A stretch of 64,000 bases of DNA from Planctomycetota bacterium (GCA_016235815.1 JACRIM010000028.1:92106-156105); one strand, 5' to 3'. Shown: positions 18,006 through 27,049, counted from the first letter of the stretch. The notes: a model not told the origin generated them from the sequence alone. Made by a program: numbers and translations.

Positions 18006-20756
18006 TCAGCCTTCAAGCTTGCGGGCGATCTGAATGACTTCCAAGCCCTCGATCACGTCGCCGGGCTTTAAGTCGTCAAAGTTCGCCACACGAATACCAC
18101 ACTCGAAGCCCGCCTTCACTTCCTTCACGTCGTCCTTCACGCGGCGAAGCGAATCCAAGTCGAGCATGTCCTTGATCACGACGCCGTCGCGAATAATTCG
18201 AACTTTGTGATTCCGCTGAATGACGCCGTCCCGCATGAAGCAGCCGGCGACCTTGCCGACCTTGGAAATCATAAACACCTGTCGCACCTCGGCGCGGCCG
18301 CGCGATTCGATCTTCTGGTCCGGCGTGAGCAGGCCCTCGAGCGCCTTTTTCACATCGTCCATCAGGTTGTAGATCACGCGATAGGTGCGAATGTCCACGC
18401 CGAGACCGTCGGCCTTCCGCTGAATGGCCGGCTCGGGAACGACATGGAACGCCACGATGATGGCATCGCTCGCCTGCGCCAGTACCACGTCGGACTCGGA
18501 CACGACGCCAACGCCGGAGTGAATGATGTTGAGTTTGACCTGGTCGCTTGGGAACTCGGACAGGCTCTGTTTGAGCACGTCGACGCTGCCCTGCATGTCG
18601 GCCTTGATGATAACGCGAAGCTCCGGAATATCCCCTTCCTTCGCGGTCGCCAGCATCGCCTCGAGCGTCGTCGGTTTCGCGGTGCGGACCAATTCCGCTT
18701 CACGCTTGCGTGCCGCCGACTCTTCGGCGATCTCCTTCGCACGCTGCGGCGTCTCCACGACGTAGAACTTGTCGCCCGCCGACGGCACATCGCTCAAGCC
18801 CGTTACTTCGACCGGCGTCGACGGTCCGGCGGACTTAAGCGTCTTCCCCCGTTCATCCTTCAATGCACGAACCCGGCCATAGCCGCAGCCGCAGACGATC
18901 ACATCGCCGGCCTTCAGCGTGCCTTCCTGCACGAGGACGCGGGCCACATTGCCGAGGGCTTCGCTGCGCTCGGCCTCAATGACACTGCCGGTCGCAGGGA
19001 TCGACGCATCGGCCTTGAGTTCCATCACGTCGCTCAGCGTGGCGAGGTGAGCGAGCAATTCTTCAATGCCCTGACCCTTGACCGCTGATACCTTGACCAC
19101 GTCCGTGTCGCCGCCCCAATCGCCGCTGGGCGTCAGGCCGTGCTCGGCAAGTTGACCGTAAATCTTGTTGATGTCGTGCGGCAGATCGATCTTGTTCAGG
19201 GCGACGACAATGGTCGTCTTTGCGGCCCGCGCATGGTTAATCGCTTCGACGGTCGTCGGCATGACGCCGTCATCGGCTGCCACAACCAGCACGACCACGT
19301 CGGTCAGATTCGTTCCGCGCGCCCGCATGGCCGTGAACGCCGTGTGACCGGGCGTATCGAGAAACGTCACCCATCGATCTCCGACTTTTACGCGATACGC
19401 GCCGATGTGCTGCGTAATGCCGCCCGCTTCGCCGCCGGCCACGTTGGTCTTGCGAATGCGGTCCAACAGCGTCGTCTTGCCGTGGTCGACGTGGCCAAGC
19501 ACGGTCACCACCGGCGGCCGCGCGACAAGATGCTTTCGATCCATCGCCGCGAATTCATCGGCGAGCCGGTCCATGCCGGTCTTGGCCTTGACCACGGTGA
19601 GTTCAATACCCTGCTCAAGCGCCATCATGGTGGCCATTTCGGTGTCCAGCGTCGTATTGACGTTGGCAAACTGGCCGCGATCCTCCATGATTCTCTTGAT
19701 GACGCCCGCAACGGGAATACCGGTCTCCCGCGAAAAATCCTTGAGCAGGATCGGCTCGGTCAATTCAATTTTGTCCTTGCGCACCGGACCGGTCTGACGC
19801 GGCGGCGCGCCCTTCTTGCCCCCGGCGCGATCTTCGACAGCCCTCATGCCCGCGATGCCGCGGCCCGACGCATGCGCGAGCCGATCACGGCGTTCAATCA
19901 GGTCGCGATCGCGCCATTCTTTCAGTTTTTCTGCGACATCCTCGGCTTCGTCGCGAATCGCACGCTTGGTGCTCGGCCGCTTCTCGGCAGCGGCATCCGC
20001 CACAGGGCCTTTTGCGGCGCGGCGACCACGTTCTCGGCTGGCCTCGTCGTCGACAACCGGACCGACGGGCCCTCGCGGCCCCATCCCCGGTGAACGAAGC
20101 GGCGGACGCATCGGCGGTCGCGGACCGCTTCGCGCGGCCGGTCGCGGTCGATCAACCACTTCGGGCCGATCCATTCGTACGAAACGCGGGCCGGCCAGCT
20201 TCGCAGGTGCAGGCACATTCATCGGTCCTGCGGCGGGCGGCGGCGGCGGCTTCGGCGGATGCGCTGGAGCCTTCGCGGCAACCCGAGGCGTCTCGTCGGG
20301 CGGAGGTGCGGCTGGTGCTTCCGGCGGCGGTTGAGGCGCTTCCACCATGGGTGGCGCTTCGGGAACATGCACGGTCGGCGTCGCCTCCGGCCCCTGAACA
20401 AGTGGCTCGGAGACGTCCGGATGTTCTTCGGGGGCGGTCTCCGTGATCGGCTCGGGCGCGTCAATGACCGCGACCGAAGACTCGGCCATCGGTTCCCCTG
20501 CCTTGGTGGGTTTCTTCTTGCGCGGTCGGGCCGTTTTGCGCGCGGTCTCCAGGTCGACCGGACCGCTTTCCTCGACGGTTGTCCTGTGCGGTCCTTCACT
20601 GAACCATTCGCGAATGGTCGCGGCGAGTCCGGGGATCACAACGTCCATGTGTCCCTTGATCGCGATGCCTTCAGCATGGCACTTCTCGATGATCGTCTTG
20701 CTGTCGACCTCGAGTTCCTTCGCCAGGTTATGCACTCGCAGCTTCTTTTCAGCCAA
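18006..20756 (-). CDS. infB: Translation initiation factor IF-2
   Basis: 916 residues. The N-terminal IF2_N module ([18 protein letters not shown]) is followed by a long Pro/Ala/Glu-rich linker (about 75-330, e.g. [14 protein letters not shown]), then the GTPase domain with G1 GHVDHGKTT near 421, G3 DTPGH and G4 NKID, and domains II-IV. It places initiator tRNA on the 30S subunit and promotes 50S joining. It lies 66 bases after nusA and is coupled to ylxP. The low-complexity linker is longer than in E. coli but normal for high-GC phyla. Confidence 0.97.
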   Translation of the reverse strand: MAEKKLRVHNLAKELEVDSKTIIEKCHAEGIAIKGHMDVVIPGLAATIREWFSEGPHRTTVEESGPVDLETARKTARPRKKKPTKAGEPMAESSVAVIDAPEPITETAPEEHPDVSEPLVQGPEATPTVHVPEAPPMVEAPQPPPEAPAAPPPDETPRVAAKAPAHPPKPPPPPAAGPMNVPAPAKLAGPRFVRMDRPEVVDRPRPAARSGPRPPMRPPLRSPGMGPRGPVGPVVDDEASRERGRRAAKGPVADAAAEKRPSTKRAIRDEAEDVAEKLKEWRDRDLIERRDRLAHASGRGIAGMRAVEDRAGGKKGAPPRQTGPVRKDKIELTEPILLKDFSRETGIPVAGVIKRIMEDRGQFANVNTTLDTEMATMMALEQGIELTVVKAKTGMDRLADEFAAMDRKHLVARPPVVTVLGHVDHGKTTLLDRIRKTNVAGGEAGGITQHIGAYRVKVGDRWVTFLDTPGHTAFTAMRARGTNLTDVVVLVVAADDGVMPTTVEAINHARAAKTTIVVALNKIDLPHDINKIYGQLAEHGLTPSGDWGGDTDVVKVSAVKGQGIEELLAHLATLSDVMELKADASIPATGSVIEAERSEALGNVARVLVQEGTLKAGDVIVCGCGYGRVRALKDERGKTLKSAGPSTPVEVTGLSDVPSAGDKFYVVETPQRAKEIAEESAARKREAELVRTAKPTTLEAMLATAKEGDIPELRVIIKADMQGSVDVLKQSLSEFPSDQVKLNIIHSGVGVVSESDVVLAQASDAIIVAFHVVPEPAIQRKADGLGVDIRTYRVIYNLMDDVKKALEGLLTPDQKIESRGRAEVRQVFMISKVGKVAGCFMRDGVIQRNHKVRIIRDGVVIKDMLDLDSLRRVKDDVKEVKAGFECGIRVANFDDLKPGDVIEGLEVIQIARKLEG

Positions 20757-20822
20757 GCATTCGCTCCATGACCCGTAGGTCGTTTGACCCGTTATCCGTA
20801 TGACGACTTCGTCAATGCCTCG

Positions 20823-22208
20823 TTACGATGGTTCCGTAGCCGGCGAATCCATATTCACCGTTTCCGTATCTGTTTCAGGCGGCGGTGTTGCGTCACCCTC
20901 GACCACGGGCGACTCATCCGTCGCCGCGTCTGCCGAAACGTCCGCGCTCGCTTCGACCGTGTCGGTGCTCTCCGCCACAGGCTCGGCCGCAAGACCCGCG
21001 GCGGCGGCCGCCTGCGCCGCCGCTTTGGCCGCATCCGCGACAATCTTTTCGGCGGCCTTTTCCTCCGCGACGATCTTGGCTTCTTCTTTGCAGATTTCGA
21101 CGACGCGTTGCGCCAACTCGGGCTCCATCTTCAATTCGTCGACGAGCGGCTGCACGCCGACTTCCTCAACGTCCGCAACGCTGATCATGCCCATGAGGGA
21201 AATCTTTTCGGCCAGCATTTCGTCGATGCCCTCGATCTTGCGCAGCGTCGTCGCCAGACGGTCGAGGCCTCGGTTGTAATCCTTGGGTGTCTGGATATCG
21301 ATGTCCCAGCCGGTGAGCCGGGCGGCCAGTCGCACGTTTTGCCCACGCTTGCCGATGGCCAGCGACAACTGATCTTCCGGCACGACCACCGTCGCCCGGC
21401 CGAGTTCGAAGTTGAGCGCCGTGTCCTGAATCTCCGCCGGTTTCAGGGCGTTTGAAATCAGAATCTGCGACGACTCATTCCATCGCACGATGTCGATCTT
21501 TTCGCCGCCAAGCTCCTCGACGATGTTTTTAATGCGACTTCCGCGTACGCCGACGCATGCGCCGACCGCGTCCACCTTCGTATCGATGGAGGACACCGCC
21601 ACCTTCGAGCGATAGCCCGCCTCGCGCGACAGCGCCTTGATCTCAATGATCCGCTCGGCCACTTCGGGAACTTCCAGTTCAAACAGGCGACGAATGAAAT
21701 CCGGATGGCTGCGTGACAGGATGATCTTGATCTGGTGGGGGGCCTCGCGCACATCGAGAATCAGACAGCGAATCCGCTCGCCCGGTTGATGCGCTTCGCC
21801 CGGAATCTGCTCGCTCCGCGGCAGGAATCCTTCCGTCCGGCCGAGGCTGACCAGAAGCGCCCCGCCCTCAATGCGGGCCACCGTGCCTGTGACGATCGCT
21901 CCCTTGCGCTCCGAATATTCCTCAAAAATGCTGCCGCGCTCCGCCTCGCGGATGCGCTGGATCATCACCTGTTTTGCCGTTTGCGCCGCGATGCGGCCCA
22001 GCTCCGACATGGTGATCGCCGTTCCATTGAGCGTGGCGCTGATCGAGCCTGAAAGCCGGTCGATGGTGACTTCGACCTGTTCTTCCTGGCCATATTTTTT
22101 GTGAATGGCCGACTGCATGGCCGCCTCGAGGTCGCCAAGCACCAGTTCCTTATCGATGTTCTTGTCGCGCGACAGGCCGTCAACAAGTCGTATGAGTTCT
22201 GCGTTCAT
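20823..22208 (-). CDS. nusA: Transcription termination/antitermination factor NusA
   Basis: 461 residues: NusA N-terminal RNA-polymerase-binding domain, S1 domain (GAIVTGTVARIEGGALLVSLG, about 105-125), KH1 and KH2 (VGACVGVRGSRIKNIV; LAIGKRGQNVRLAARL), then an HhH-like region (KIEGIDEMLAEKISLMG). The last 75 residues are an Ala/Glu-rich, low-complexity acidic tail rather than the E. coli AR repeats. It is the first gene of the operon. The usual upstream partner rimP is absent: the terminator of the unrelated ABC ATPase gene lies only about 120 bases before its start. Confidence 0.95.
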   Translation of the reverse strand: MNAELIRLVDGLSRDKNIDKELVLGDLEAAMQSAIHKKYGQEEQVEVTIDRLSGSISATLNGTAITMSELGRIAAQTAKQVMIQRIREAERGSIFEEYSERKGAIVTGTVARIEGGALLVSLGRTEGFLPRSEQIPGEAHQPGERIRCLILDVREAPHQIKIILSRSHPDFIRRLFELEVPEVAERIIEIKALSREAGYRSKVAVSSIDTKVDAVGACVGVRGSRIKNIVEELGGEKIDIVRWNESSQILISNALKPAEIQDTALNFELGRATVVVPEDQLSLAIGKRGQNVRLAARLTGWDIDIQTPKDYNRGLDRLATTLRKIEGIDEMLAEKISLMGMISVADVEEVGVQPLVDELKMEPELAQRVVEICKEEAKIVAEEKAAEKIVADAAKAAAQAAAAAGLAAEPVAESTDTVEASADVSADAATDESPVVEGDATPPPETDTETVNMDSPATEPS

Positions 22209-22330
22209 CCGTCATTTCCTTACACGCCGTTCGCCGCTGGGCGACCGGTTAAGTTTTTCGCGTGGACACCCGGCGGCCACGCTCGCCTTGATTTCATGCC
22301 GCGCCTTGCGCGGTCCCTATACAAACACAA

Positions 22331-22360
22331 AGAGTGGGTCGTCCTCGCGGAACCCACTCT
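22331..22360 (-). terminator. Rho-independent terminator after the ABC ATPase
   Basis: AGAGTGGGT and ACCCACTCT form a perfect 9-bp stem with a 12-base loop. On the minus strand the stem is followed by TTTGTGTTTGT, a T-rich tail. It lies 130 bases past the ATPase stop and insulates it from nusA. Confidence 0.75.
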
Positions 22361-22489
22361 GGCGACGATCGGTGGCGGGAATCCCGCCGGCAAGTGCGCC
22401 TCGGCGATCACATACCCATGGACCGCCTCCGCTGCCATTTGCCAGGCTCGCAGGCCTTCGCAGCCGCGAGCGAACCAACTGCCGCCAGG

Positions 22490-23629
22490 TCATGCAACAC
22501 TGGCGTACGCTCCATGCGCCACCACGGCGCGACCATCGTCTCCGGACTCAAACAAGTGAATGCGACCCAGATCGACATGCACGTCGACCTGCTCGCCTTC
22601 GCGAACGGCCTCCCGGCCATCCACGCGTCCAACAAGGTTTCGTCCGGATTCCGTCGTCATATACATATCTTTCCGGTCGCCAAGAGGCTCGACCAGCGTG
22701 ACTTTCACCTTCAGCGTCTCGACTTCACCCGTCGGCCGGCTCAGTGCCAGCACGTCGGGCCGTATGCCGAGCGTCATCGGCTGATTCAAATAGGGCGTCA
22801 ATCGCCCGCGCATCGCGGAAGGCAGCCGAATTCGCAGGCCGCCATCCTCCAGCGCCAACCGTTCACCATCCGTCACCACGCGGCCTTCGATGAAGTTCAT
22901 CGGAGGCGTCCCGAGGAAGCCCGCCACGAACCGATTCACCGGAGATTCGTAAATCTCCATCGGCGGGCCGAACTGATGCAGCAGGCCGTCCTTCATCACC
23001 GCCACGCGATCGCCGAGGGTCATGGCCTCTTCCTGATCGTGCGTGACGTAGATCGTCGTCGTGCCAAGCCCGCGCTGGATCCGCTTGATCTCGCTGCGCA
23101 TCTCGACGCGAAGTTTCGCATCGAGGTTCGAGAGCGGCTCGTCGAACAAATACACCTTGGGGTCGCGGACAATCGCCCGGCCCACCGCCACCCGCTGCCG
23201 TTGCCCGCCCGAAAGCTCTTTCGGACGGCGCTCCAGCAGCGATTCAATTCCCAGCTTCGCCGCGGCCGAACGGACCTTGCCGTCGATGTCGGCCTTGGAG
23301 AGGCCCAGCTCCCGCCGCCGAAGCGACAGGCTGAAGGCCATGTTCTTGTACACCGTCATGTGCGGGTACAAGGCGTAGTTCTGAAACACCATGGCGATGT
23401 CGCGATCCTTCGGGGCGACTTCATTCACCACGCGCTCGCCGATGCGGATGATGCCGGAGGAAATCTCCTCCAGCCCCGCCACCATGCGAAGCGTCGTGCT
23501 CTTGCCGCAGCCCGACGGTCCGACCAGGACCACGAACTCGTGATCCCGGATCGCCAAGTTGACACGATCCACGGCCTTCACGCCTCCCGGGTAAACCTTG
23601 GTGACGTCCGAAAGGGTGACATTCGCCAT
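22490..23629 (-). CDS. UgpC/MalK-type sugar ABC transporter ATPase
   Basis: 379 residues from ATG 23629; the frame extends to 23701 without support. Walker A GPSGCGKST, Q-loop FQNYALYPHMT, signature LSGGQRQRVAVGRA, Walker B YLFDEPLSNLDA and the H-loop THDQEEAM are all intact. The C-terminal third (about 240-379) is the TOBE/OB regulatory domain typical of the MalK/UgpC group (LGIRPDVLALSR). It energises import of carbohydrates or glycerol-phosphate-like compounds at the inner membrane. No permease or binding protein is adjacent, so it is probably a shared ATPase serving several importers encoded elsewhere, as MsmK does in streptococci (inference). Confidence 0.92.
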   Translation of the reverse strand: MANVTLSDVTKVYPGGVKAVDRVNLAIRDHEFVVLVGPSGCGKSTTLRMVAGLEEISSGIIRIGERVVNEVAPKDRDIAMVFQNYALYPHMTVYKNMAFSLSLRRRELGLSKADIDGKVRSAAAKLGIESLLERRPKELSGGQRQRVAVGRAIVRDPKVYLFDEPLSNLDAKLRVEMRSEIKRIQRGLGTTTIYVTHDQEEAMTLGDRVAVMKDGLLHQFGPPMEIYESPVNRFVAGFLGTPPMNFIEGRVVTDGERLALEDGGLRIRLPSAMRGRLTPYLNQPMTLGIRPDVLALSRPTGEVETLKVKVTLVEPLGDRKDMYMTTESGRNLVGRVDGREAVREGEQVDVHVDLGRIHLFESGDDGRAVVAHGAYASVA

Positions 23630-23816
23630 AGGGGTACACCGGCCGCGCGGAGGTGGTCCACGTGCCGGGCAGATGATAAAGTCGTCGTTAGCCCCTGTCA
23701 AACCGGATTTTATGCGCGGAAGGGGTGATTTCCCGCCGGTTTTCGTCGGGTTCCCAGCTTAGGACTGTGGTACCGGCTTCTTGAACGATGGCAGGTACCG
23801 GAGTCATGAACTGTGG

Positions 23817-23835
23817 CACCGGTTTTCAACCGGTG
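23817..23835. repeat. CTGTGGCA-type intergenic palindrome, copy 1
   Basis: CACCGGTT-TTC-AACCGGTG is a perfect 8-bp hairpin preceded by CTGTGG. The same plan (CTGTGGCA, then an arm, a 3-base loop and the opposite arm) recurs at 55267-55292, suggesting a dispersed repetitive palindrome family. Confidence 0.5.
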
Positions 23836-24272
23836 ATCTTCGTTACCGACGTCTCTCCATGCATGTCAACACTAGCCCCAAGGGGACGACTTAGCCTCAG
23901 CTAGCGGCCGTTGATCTCAATTAATGCCGGTACCAGTCACGGTGCCCTCTTACCCCCCTTTGAGTCTATGCAGAAGAAAGTGTGCTAAGTCGAAATCAAT
24001 GTGGGTGTTAAAGTCCACCAATCAAAGGCAGGGGGCCTGTGTGACAATGAAGCACTTGGTGTGAAAGACGTTTCACCGCGTTTCTCATTTTTTTCCGACT
24101 ACATGTAATTTCGGATGAACTTGTGATCATCAGGTATTGAATAAAAGCTAGCGACCGTACACCCGCCTGCCACAATGGCAGTTCTTGTGAGTGAACTCAT
24201 GTTTTGGCAGAACTAACTTCTCTCGTCCACCCACTTTCCGGTTTGAAATACGCCATTTCCCGTCGTCGAAAG

Positions 24273-24288
24273 TGGCACGGTTCTTGCT
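24273..24288 (+). promoter_or_regulatory. Consensus sigma-54 (-24/-12) promoter
   Basis: TGGCACG-GTTC-TTGCT matches the sigma-54 consensus TGGCACG-N4-TTGCW at every defined position, with GG (24274-24275) and GC (24286-24287) exactly 10 bases apart. It points at the gene starting at 24362, 74 bases downstream. Such promoters need an AAA+ enhancer-binding activator; two are encoded in this window (51471 and 59685). Confidence 0.8.
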
Positions 24289-24361
24289 TTAACTGTTTGG
24301 AGCTTCGTGGCGGGCAATCCGTGGGGATACTCGGCTTCGGAGCAAAATAGGAGCCCAGACT

Positions 24362-25036
24362 ATGCCGACTTTAAAGCCGCCGCCGCGCCCGGACATCGAA
24401 ATCCGACGTGCTGTTCATCGTTACTTTTATGACCGCAACAAGGTCGGAACGAGCATGAGGGGTAAGAAGGGCGTGTCCGCCAAGATCAGCGTGGTACAGT
24501 CCGAATTGAAAACGGCGCATGGCCTATCGCGCGCCGAAGTGACACGTGCCGTGGCATACCTGATCGATCAGGGATGGGTCACGACCGATGAGATTCACAA
24601 GACGTTTACCACTAATCAGGGTACGGCGATTCCTTCGAGCGTACTTTATTACCGCATTAGTGCTGCGGGCGTTGACAAGATAGAAGGCGAGGGTGAGTAC
24701 ACCATGCCAAAGTTTCACGGTATCAACATCAGCGCGACCGGGCAAAACATCATCACACTTGGCGACAACAATCAGGTGGACGCCAAGTACGAATCCATTG
24801 CCAACAGACTTATCGAGTTTAAGGACGTGGTCAGAAAGGCTAGCGATGTGAATGACGCGGACAAAGTCTCCATCATCGCCGACATTGACACGATGGAAAG
24901 CCAGTTGGCGAAGCCGGAACCGAACCGCACAGTCCTGCGAGCGATTTGGGCCGGAATCGAGAAGGTTGCGACCGCAACTTCACTCGCTGCAAACGTGGCG
25001 GCCATCGCTCCCTGCCTATCGCCACTGCTCGGTTAA
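24362..25036 (+). CDS. Uncharacterised winged-helix-like protein under sigma-54 control
   Basis: 224 residues; TAGGAG lies 8 bases before the ATG. I do not recognise a named family. Residues about 8-105 look like a winged helix (helix RAVHRYFYDRNK, recognition-like SRAEVTRAVAYLIDQGWV, then a beta wing). A short Gly/Asn-rich strand segment follows (KFHGINISATGQNIITLGDN, about 118-138). Then come two helices (ESIANRLIEFKDVV; DKVSIIADIDTMESQLAKP) and a hydrophobic C-terminal helix (ATATSLAANVAAIAPCLSPLL). The tail could insert in a membrane or drive oligomerisation. No enzymatic motif is visible. It stands alone in a repeat-rich island with AT-richer flanks, which hints at mobility. A sensor or adaptor role is possible but unproven. 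Confidence 0.75.
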   Translation: MPTLKPPPRPDIEIRRAVHRYFYDRNKVGTSMRGKKGVSAKISVVQSELKTAHGLSRAEVTRAVAYLIDQGWVTTDEIHKTFTTNQGTAIPSSVLYYRISAAGVDKIEGEGEYTMPKFHGINISATGQNIITLGDNNQVDAKYESIANRLIEFKDVVRKASDVNDADKVSIIADIDTMESQLAKPEPNRTVLRAIWAGIEKVATATSLAANVAAIAPCLSPLLG

Positions 25037-25101
25037 CTCGCTCGCACCGGAAAAGCGATTCTCTGGCGCATCCGTATTGCCACGGCGTCATAAGCGAGTA
25101 G

Positions 25102-25124
25102 GGTGGGTTCTTCCTGAACCCACC
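25102..25124 (+). terminator. Hairpin downstream of the winged-helix gene
   Basis: GGTGGGTTC-TTCCT-GAACCCACC is a perfect 9-bp stem with a 5-base loop, 65 bases after the stop at 25036. It is followed by ATTTCC, only mildly T-rich. Likely a transcription terminator. Confidence 0.6.
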
Positions 25125-25380
25125 ATTTCCGAACAAACGCATACCATTTCCCTATCCACAACTGTGATACCCTGCGCAATTTGCGGATCCAACTGCCTAC
25201 CTAACAAACACCTATAACAATTCACAGCCGCGCGCGAAACACTGATCAAGATTGATAAGCGTATGGACAGAACCCCGGGGACTCCGCGCCCGCACCATGC
25301 CAATCCGCACCAGCCGCGCGCGATGCAAACGGAGTTCTGTCATGTTGAGAAGCAACATAGTCAATCTCGTGGCCGCTTGG

Positions 25381-25425
25381 CCCCTCGACCCCCTGGGCCC
25401 CCGATCCCCTTGTCCCCCGGTCCCC
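25381..25425 (-). other. Six-run G tract (G-quadruplex candidate) on the minus strand
   Basis: Six runs of 4-5 C on the plus strand are spaced by 3-4 bases: 25381-25384, 25389-25393, 25398-25402, 25406-25409, 25414-25418 and 25422-25425. The minus strand thus has six G4-5 runs with short loops, a strong four-stranded-DNA motif. It lies in non-coding DNA between the winged-helix gene and the gene remnant. Confidence 0.55.
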
Positions 25426-25613
25426 TCAGAAGTACGCCGGCAAACGCCAGCAAATGCCAGCACTTTTTCATTTCCCACGCCATTTTGCCGCAATTCCAGC
25501 CCCGCGTCGCGCAGCGGCCCCCCTCCTCCTCGCAGTTTACCAGCCGCGGTTGGTGCCTGTGTGCCTATGTCTCTATGTGCATGGTCAGCCCTGTTCGCCG
25601 TTCCCTCAGTCCC

Positions 25614-25697
25614 TCACCCCTTCCTCCGGCTCACGCCCTTCATCTCCACACGCTTCTTCGTCTTCCAGTCGTTCCACTTATCGATTGTCCAGTCCAT
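25614..25697 (-). pseudogene. Remnant: last 27 codons of a DUF1579-like lipoprotein gene
   Basis: Read on the minus strand, ATG 25697 to TGA 25614 encodes MDWTIDKWNDWKTKKRVEMK plus GVSRRKG. This matches the last 27 residues of the intact gene at 55335-55907 at 25 of 27 positions (differences F/I and E/K), including the stop. Upstream of this Met the similarity stops abruptly, so the rest of the gene is absent. It is a partial duplication or a degraded paralogue, not an expressed gene. Confidence 0.8.
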
Positions 25698-25922
25698 GAT
25701 TATTAGGAACCGTCACCCTTGTTCTCGCCTCCTGAACCTCAGTTCGCTCAATATTCTATCGCAATCGCGAAATGGAGGCCACGAAGTGTTAGGCGGCCCT
25801 TTCAGGGCTTGGGGGTGAATCATCGCCCGGTTCCCCAGGGCGATGCCCCAGGCTCGGGCTGGGGCGCTCCGTTGGGGCTGGATTGAGAACGTACTCACGA
25901 TCGCGTGGGGAGGAACAGACGG

Positions 25923-26325
25923 CTATGCAGAAAACAGGACACGGGAAGTGATTCCGTTTGGAGTGGGTGCGAGATGGGAATCTCGCACCAGCCGTAAATT
26001 TGGGTGCGAGAAAGGATTCACGCACCAGCACGTGGGTGCGAGAAAGGATTCTCGCACCAGCACGTCTATGTAGAAAACAGGACACGGGAAGTGATTCCCT
26101 TTGGAGAGGGTGCGAGATGGGAATCTCGCACCAGCCGTAAATTTGGGTGCGAGAACGGATTCACGCACCAGCATAATTCACGCACCAGCACGTGGGTGCG
26201 AGAAGGGATTCTCGCACCAGCATAGAACGGATTCACGCACCAGCATGAAGGGATTCACGCACCAGCATGGGTGCGAGAAGGGATTCTCGCACCAGCAGAG
26301 AAAGGATTCACGCACCAGCAGCGTA
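25923..26325. repeat. Hairpin array with a 143-base tandem duplication
   Basis: Built from a unit in which GGTGCGAGA and TCTCGCACC flank a 6-base spacer (perfect 9-bp hairpin), or a variant right arm TCACGCACC, each followed by AGC. The word GCACCAGC occurs about 11 times in 340 bases. A larger unit beginning CTATG(C/T)AGAAAACAGGACACGG is repeated at 25923 and 26066, a 143-base period. The right end contains shortened half-units. Units differ by point changes and lengths are uneven. Confidence 0.85.
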
Positions 26326-26341
26326 CGCGCGCGAATCGCCG

Positions 26342-27049
26342 TTATCCGCCCGGCGGGGGGCCGCCGTCGCCGGGGTCTTTTGTTTCCACTGCTTTGCGAA
26401 GGCGCACATAGTCCCGGTGCTGTTCCTTTTTGCGATCCGACTGGATGATCTCATCGAGCGCCTTGGTCGCGGCGGCCCAATCCTTTTCCATGACCGCCTT
26501 TTCCGCCGTGTCAAACAACTGGCGCATCCGCGCTTCGCGCGGCATCTGCGGTTTGGACTCATCGCTCATGTAGCCGGTGATGAACTTCACGAGATAAACA
26601 CTACCGATGACTCCGCCGGCGGCGAGGGCGGTAATGAAAATGTACTTGAAGGCAAAGGTGCCGAAGATCGCGCCGAAGAAGTCGGCGATCCTGGTGAAGA
26701 TGGTCACCTTCTTCAGCGGGCCTTCTTCCAGTTCCGTCTTCTTTTTCTTTTCACCGGGCTTAACCGTCTTGCCGGTCATCTGATCGTAGCTGGCGATCAG
26801 CTTGTTCTGCTCTTCACGGCGGGCGGCTTCTTCCTCGGCCGACAGTTGCTTTTTCTTCTGGGCTTCCTCAAAGCGCATCAGTGCGTCGGCGGCGTCGACG
26901 CTTGGTGACGAACCTCCGCCGGTTTTTGCAGGCTTGGCGGCGGGAATCTTCATCGGCGATGAACAGGCCGGGCAGCGCACGGCCTTGCCTGCGAGTTCGT
27001 CCTTGACCTTGAACTTTTTCCCGCACTTGCAGGCTGCAACAATGGCCAT
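26342..27049 (-). CDS. Zinc-ribbon single-TM protein with coiled-coil region
   Basis: 235 residues from ATG 27049; the frame continues to 27364 but that part overlaps the divergent pilin-like gene. The N-terminus is a zinc ribbon with CKCGKKFKVKDELAGKAVRC and a following PAC (C7, C9, C26, C29). Next come a Lys/Glu-rich coiled coil (about 55-110), a TM helix (about 135-157, YIFITALAAGGVIGSVYLV) and a helical extramembrane tail that ends in a Gly/Pro-rich stretch. A similar N-terminal ribbon is widespread in planctomycete membrane proteins of unknown function. The start has no clear ribosome-binding site. Confidence 0.65.
   Translation of the reverse strand: MAIVAACKCGKKFKVKDELAGKAVRCPACSSPMKIPAAKPAKTGGGSSPSVDAADALMRFEEAQKKKQLSAEEEAARREEQNKLIASYDQMTGKTVKPGEKKKKTELEEGPLKKVTIFTRIADFFGAIFGTFAFKYIFITALAAGGVIGSVYLVKFITGYMSDESKPQMPREARMRQLFDTAEKAVMEKDWAAATKALDEIIQSDRKKEQHRDYVRLRKAVETKDPGDGGPPPGG

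Larger units (their letters stand above)
23630..24361. other. 730-base AT-richer intergenic region with palindromes and a promoter
   Basis: No gene is supported. The left part has a CTGTGGTACCGG word (23765-23776) and a related CTGTGGCACCGG word that opens a perfect hairpin at 23817-23835. The middle is AT-richer than the flanking genes, and the right end carries the sigma-54 promoter at 24273-24288. The region forms the long leader of the unknown gene at 24362. Confidence 0.5.
25037..26341. other. 1.3-kb gene-free repeat island
   Basis: Contains, in order, the hairpin at 25102, a C-run tract (25381-25425), a 27-codon gene remnant (25614-25697) and a hairpin array (25923-26325). Frames of 60-190 codons here are compositional: none has a ribosome-binding site, and they repeat APA/RTS-type peptides in every frame. 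I see no intact gene. Confidence 0.7.

Noticed and set aside
22220..22438. Small frame between nusA and the ABC ATPase, considered as a missing rimP or ylxR
   Set aside because: Spans the terminator hairpin and has no RimP- or YlxR-like sequence.
22334..23728. 464-codon plus-strand frame opposite the ABC ATPase
   Set aside because: Antisense to a protein with complete ATPase motifs and crosses its terminator.
25252..25818. 188-codon frame in the repeat island
   Set aside because: Covers the C-run tract and runs antisense to the gene remnant; translation is low-complexity Pro/Ser with no start signal.
25923..26325. CRISPR array
   Set aside because: Units are hairpins with uneven spacing and no unique spacers of constant size; the 143-base repeat is a plain duplication; no cas genes are nearby.
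25789..26448. Several overlapping frames encoding repeated RTS/APA peptides
   Set aside because: They are translations of the hairpin array in different frames on both strands.
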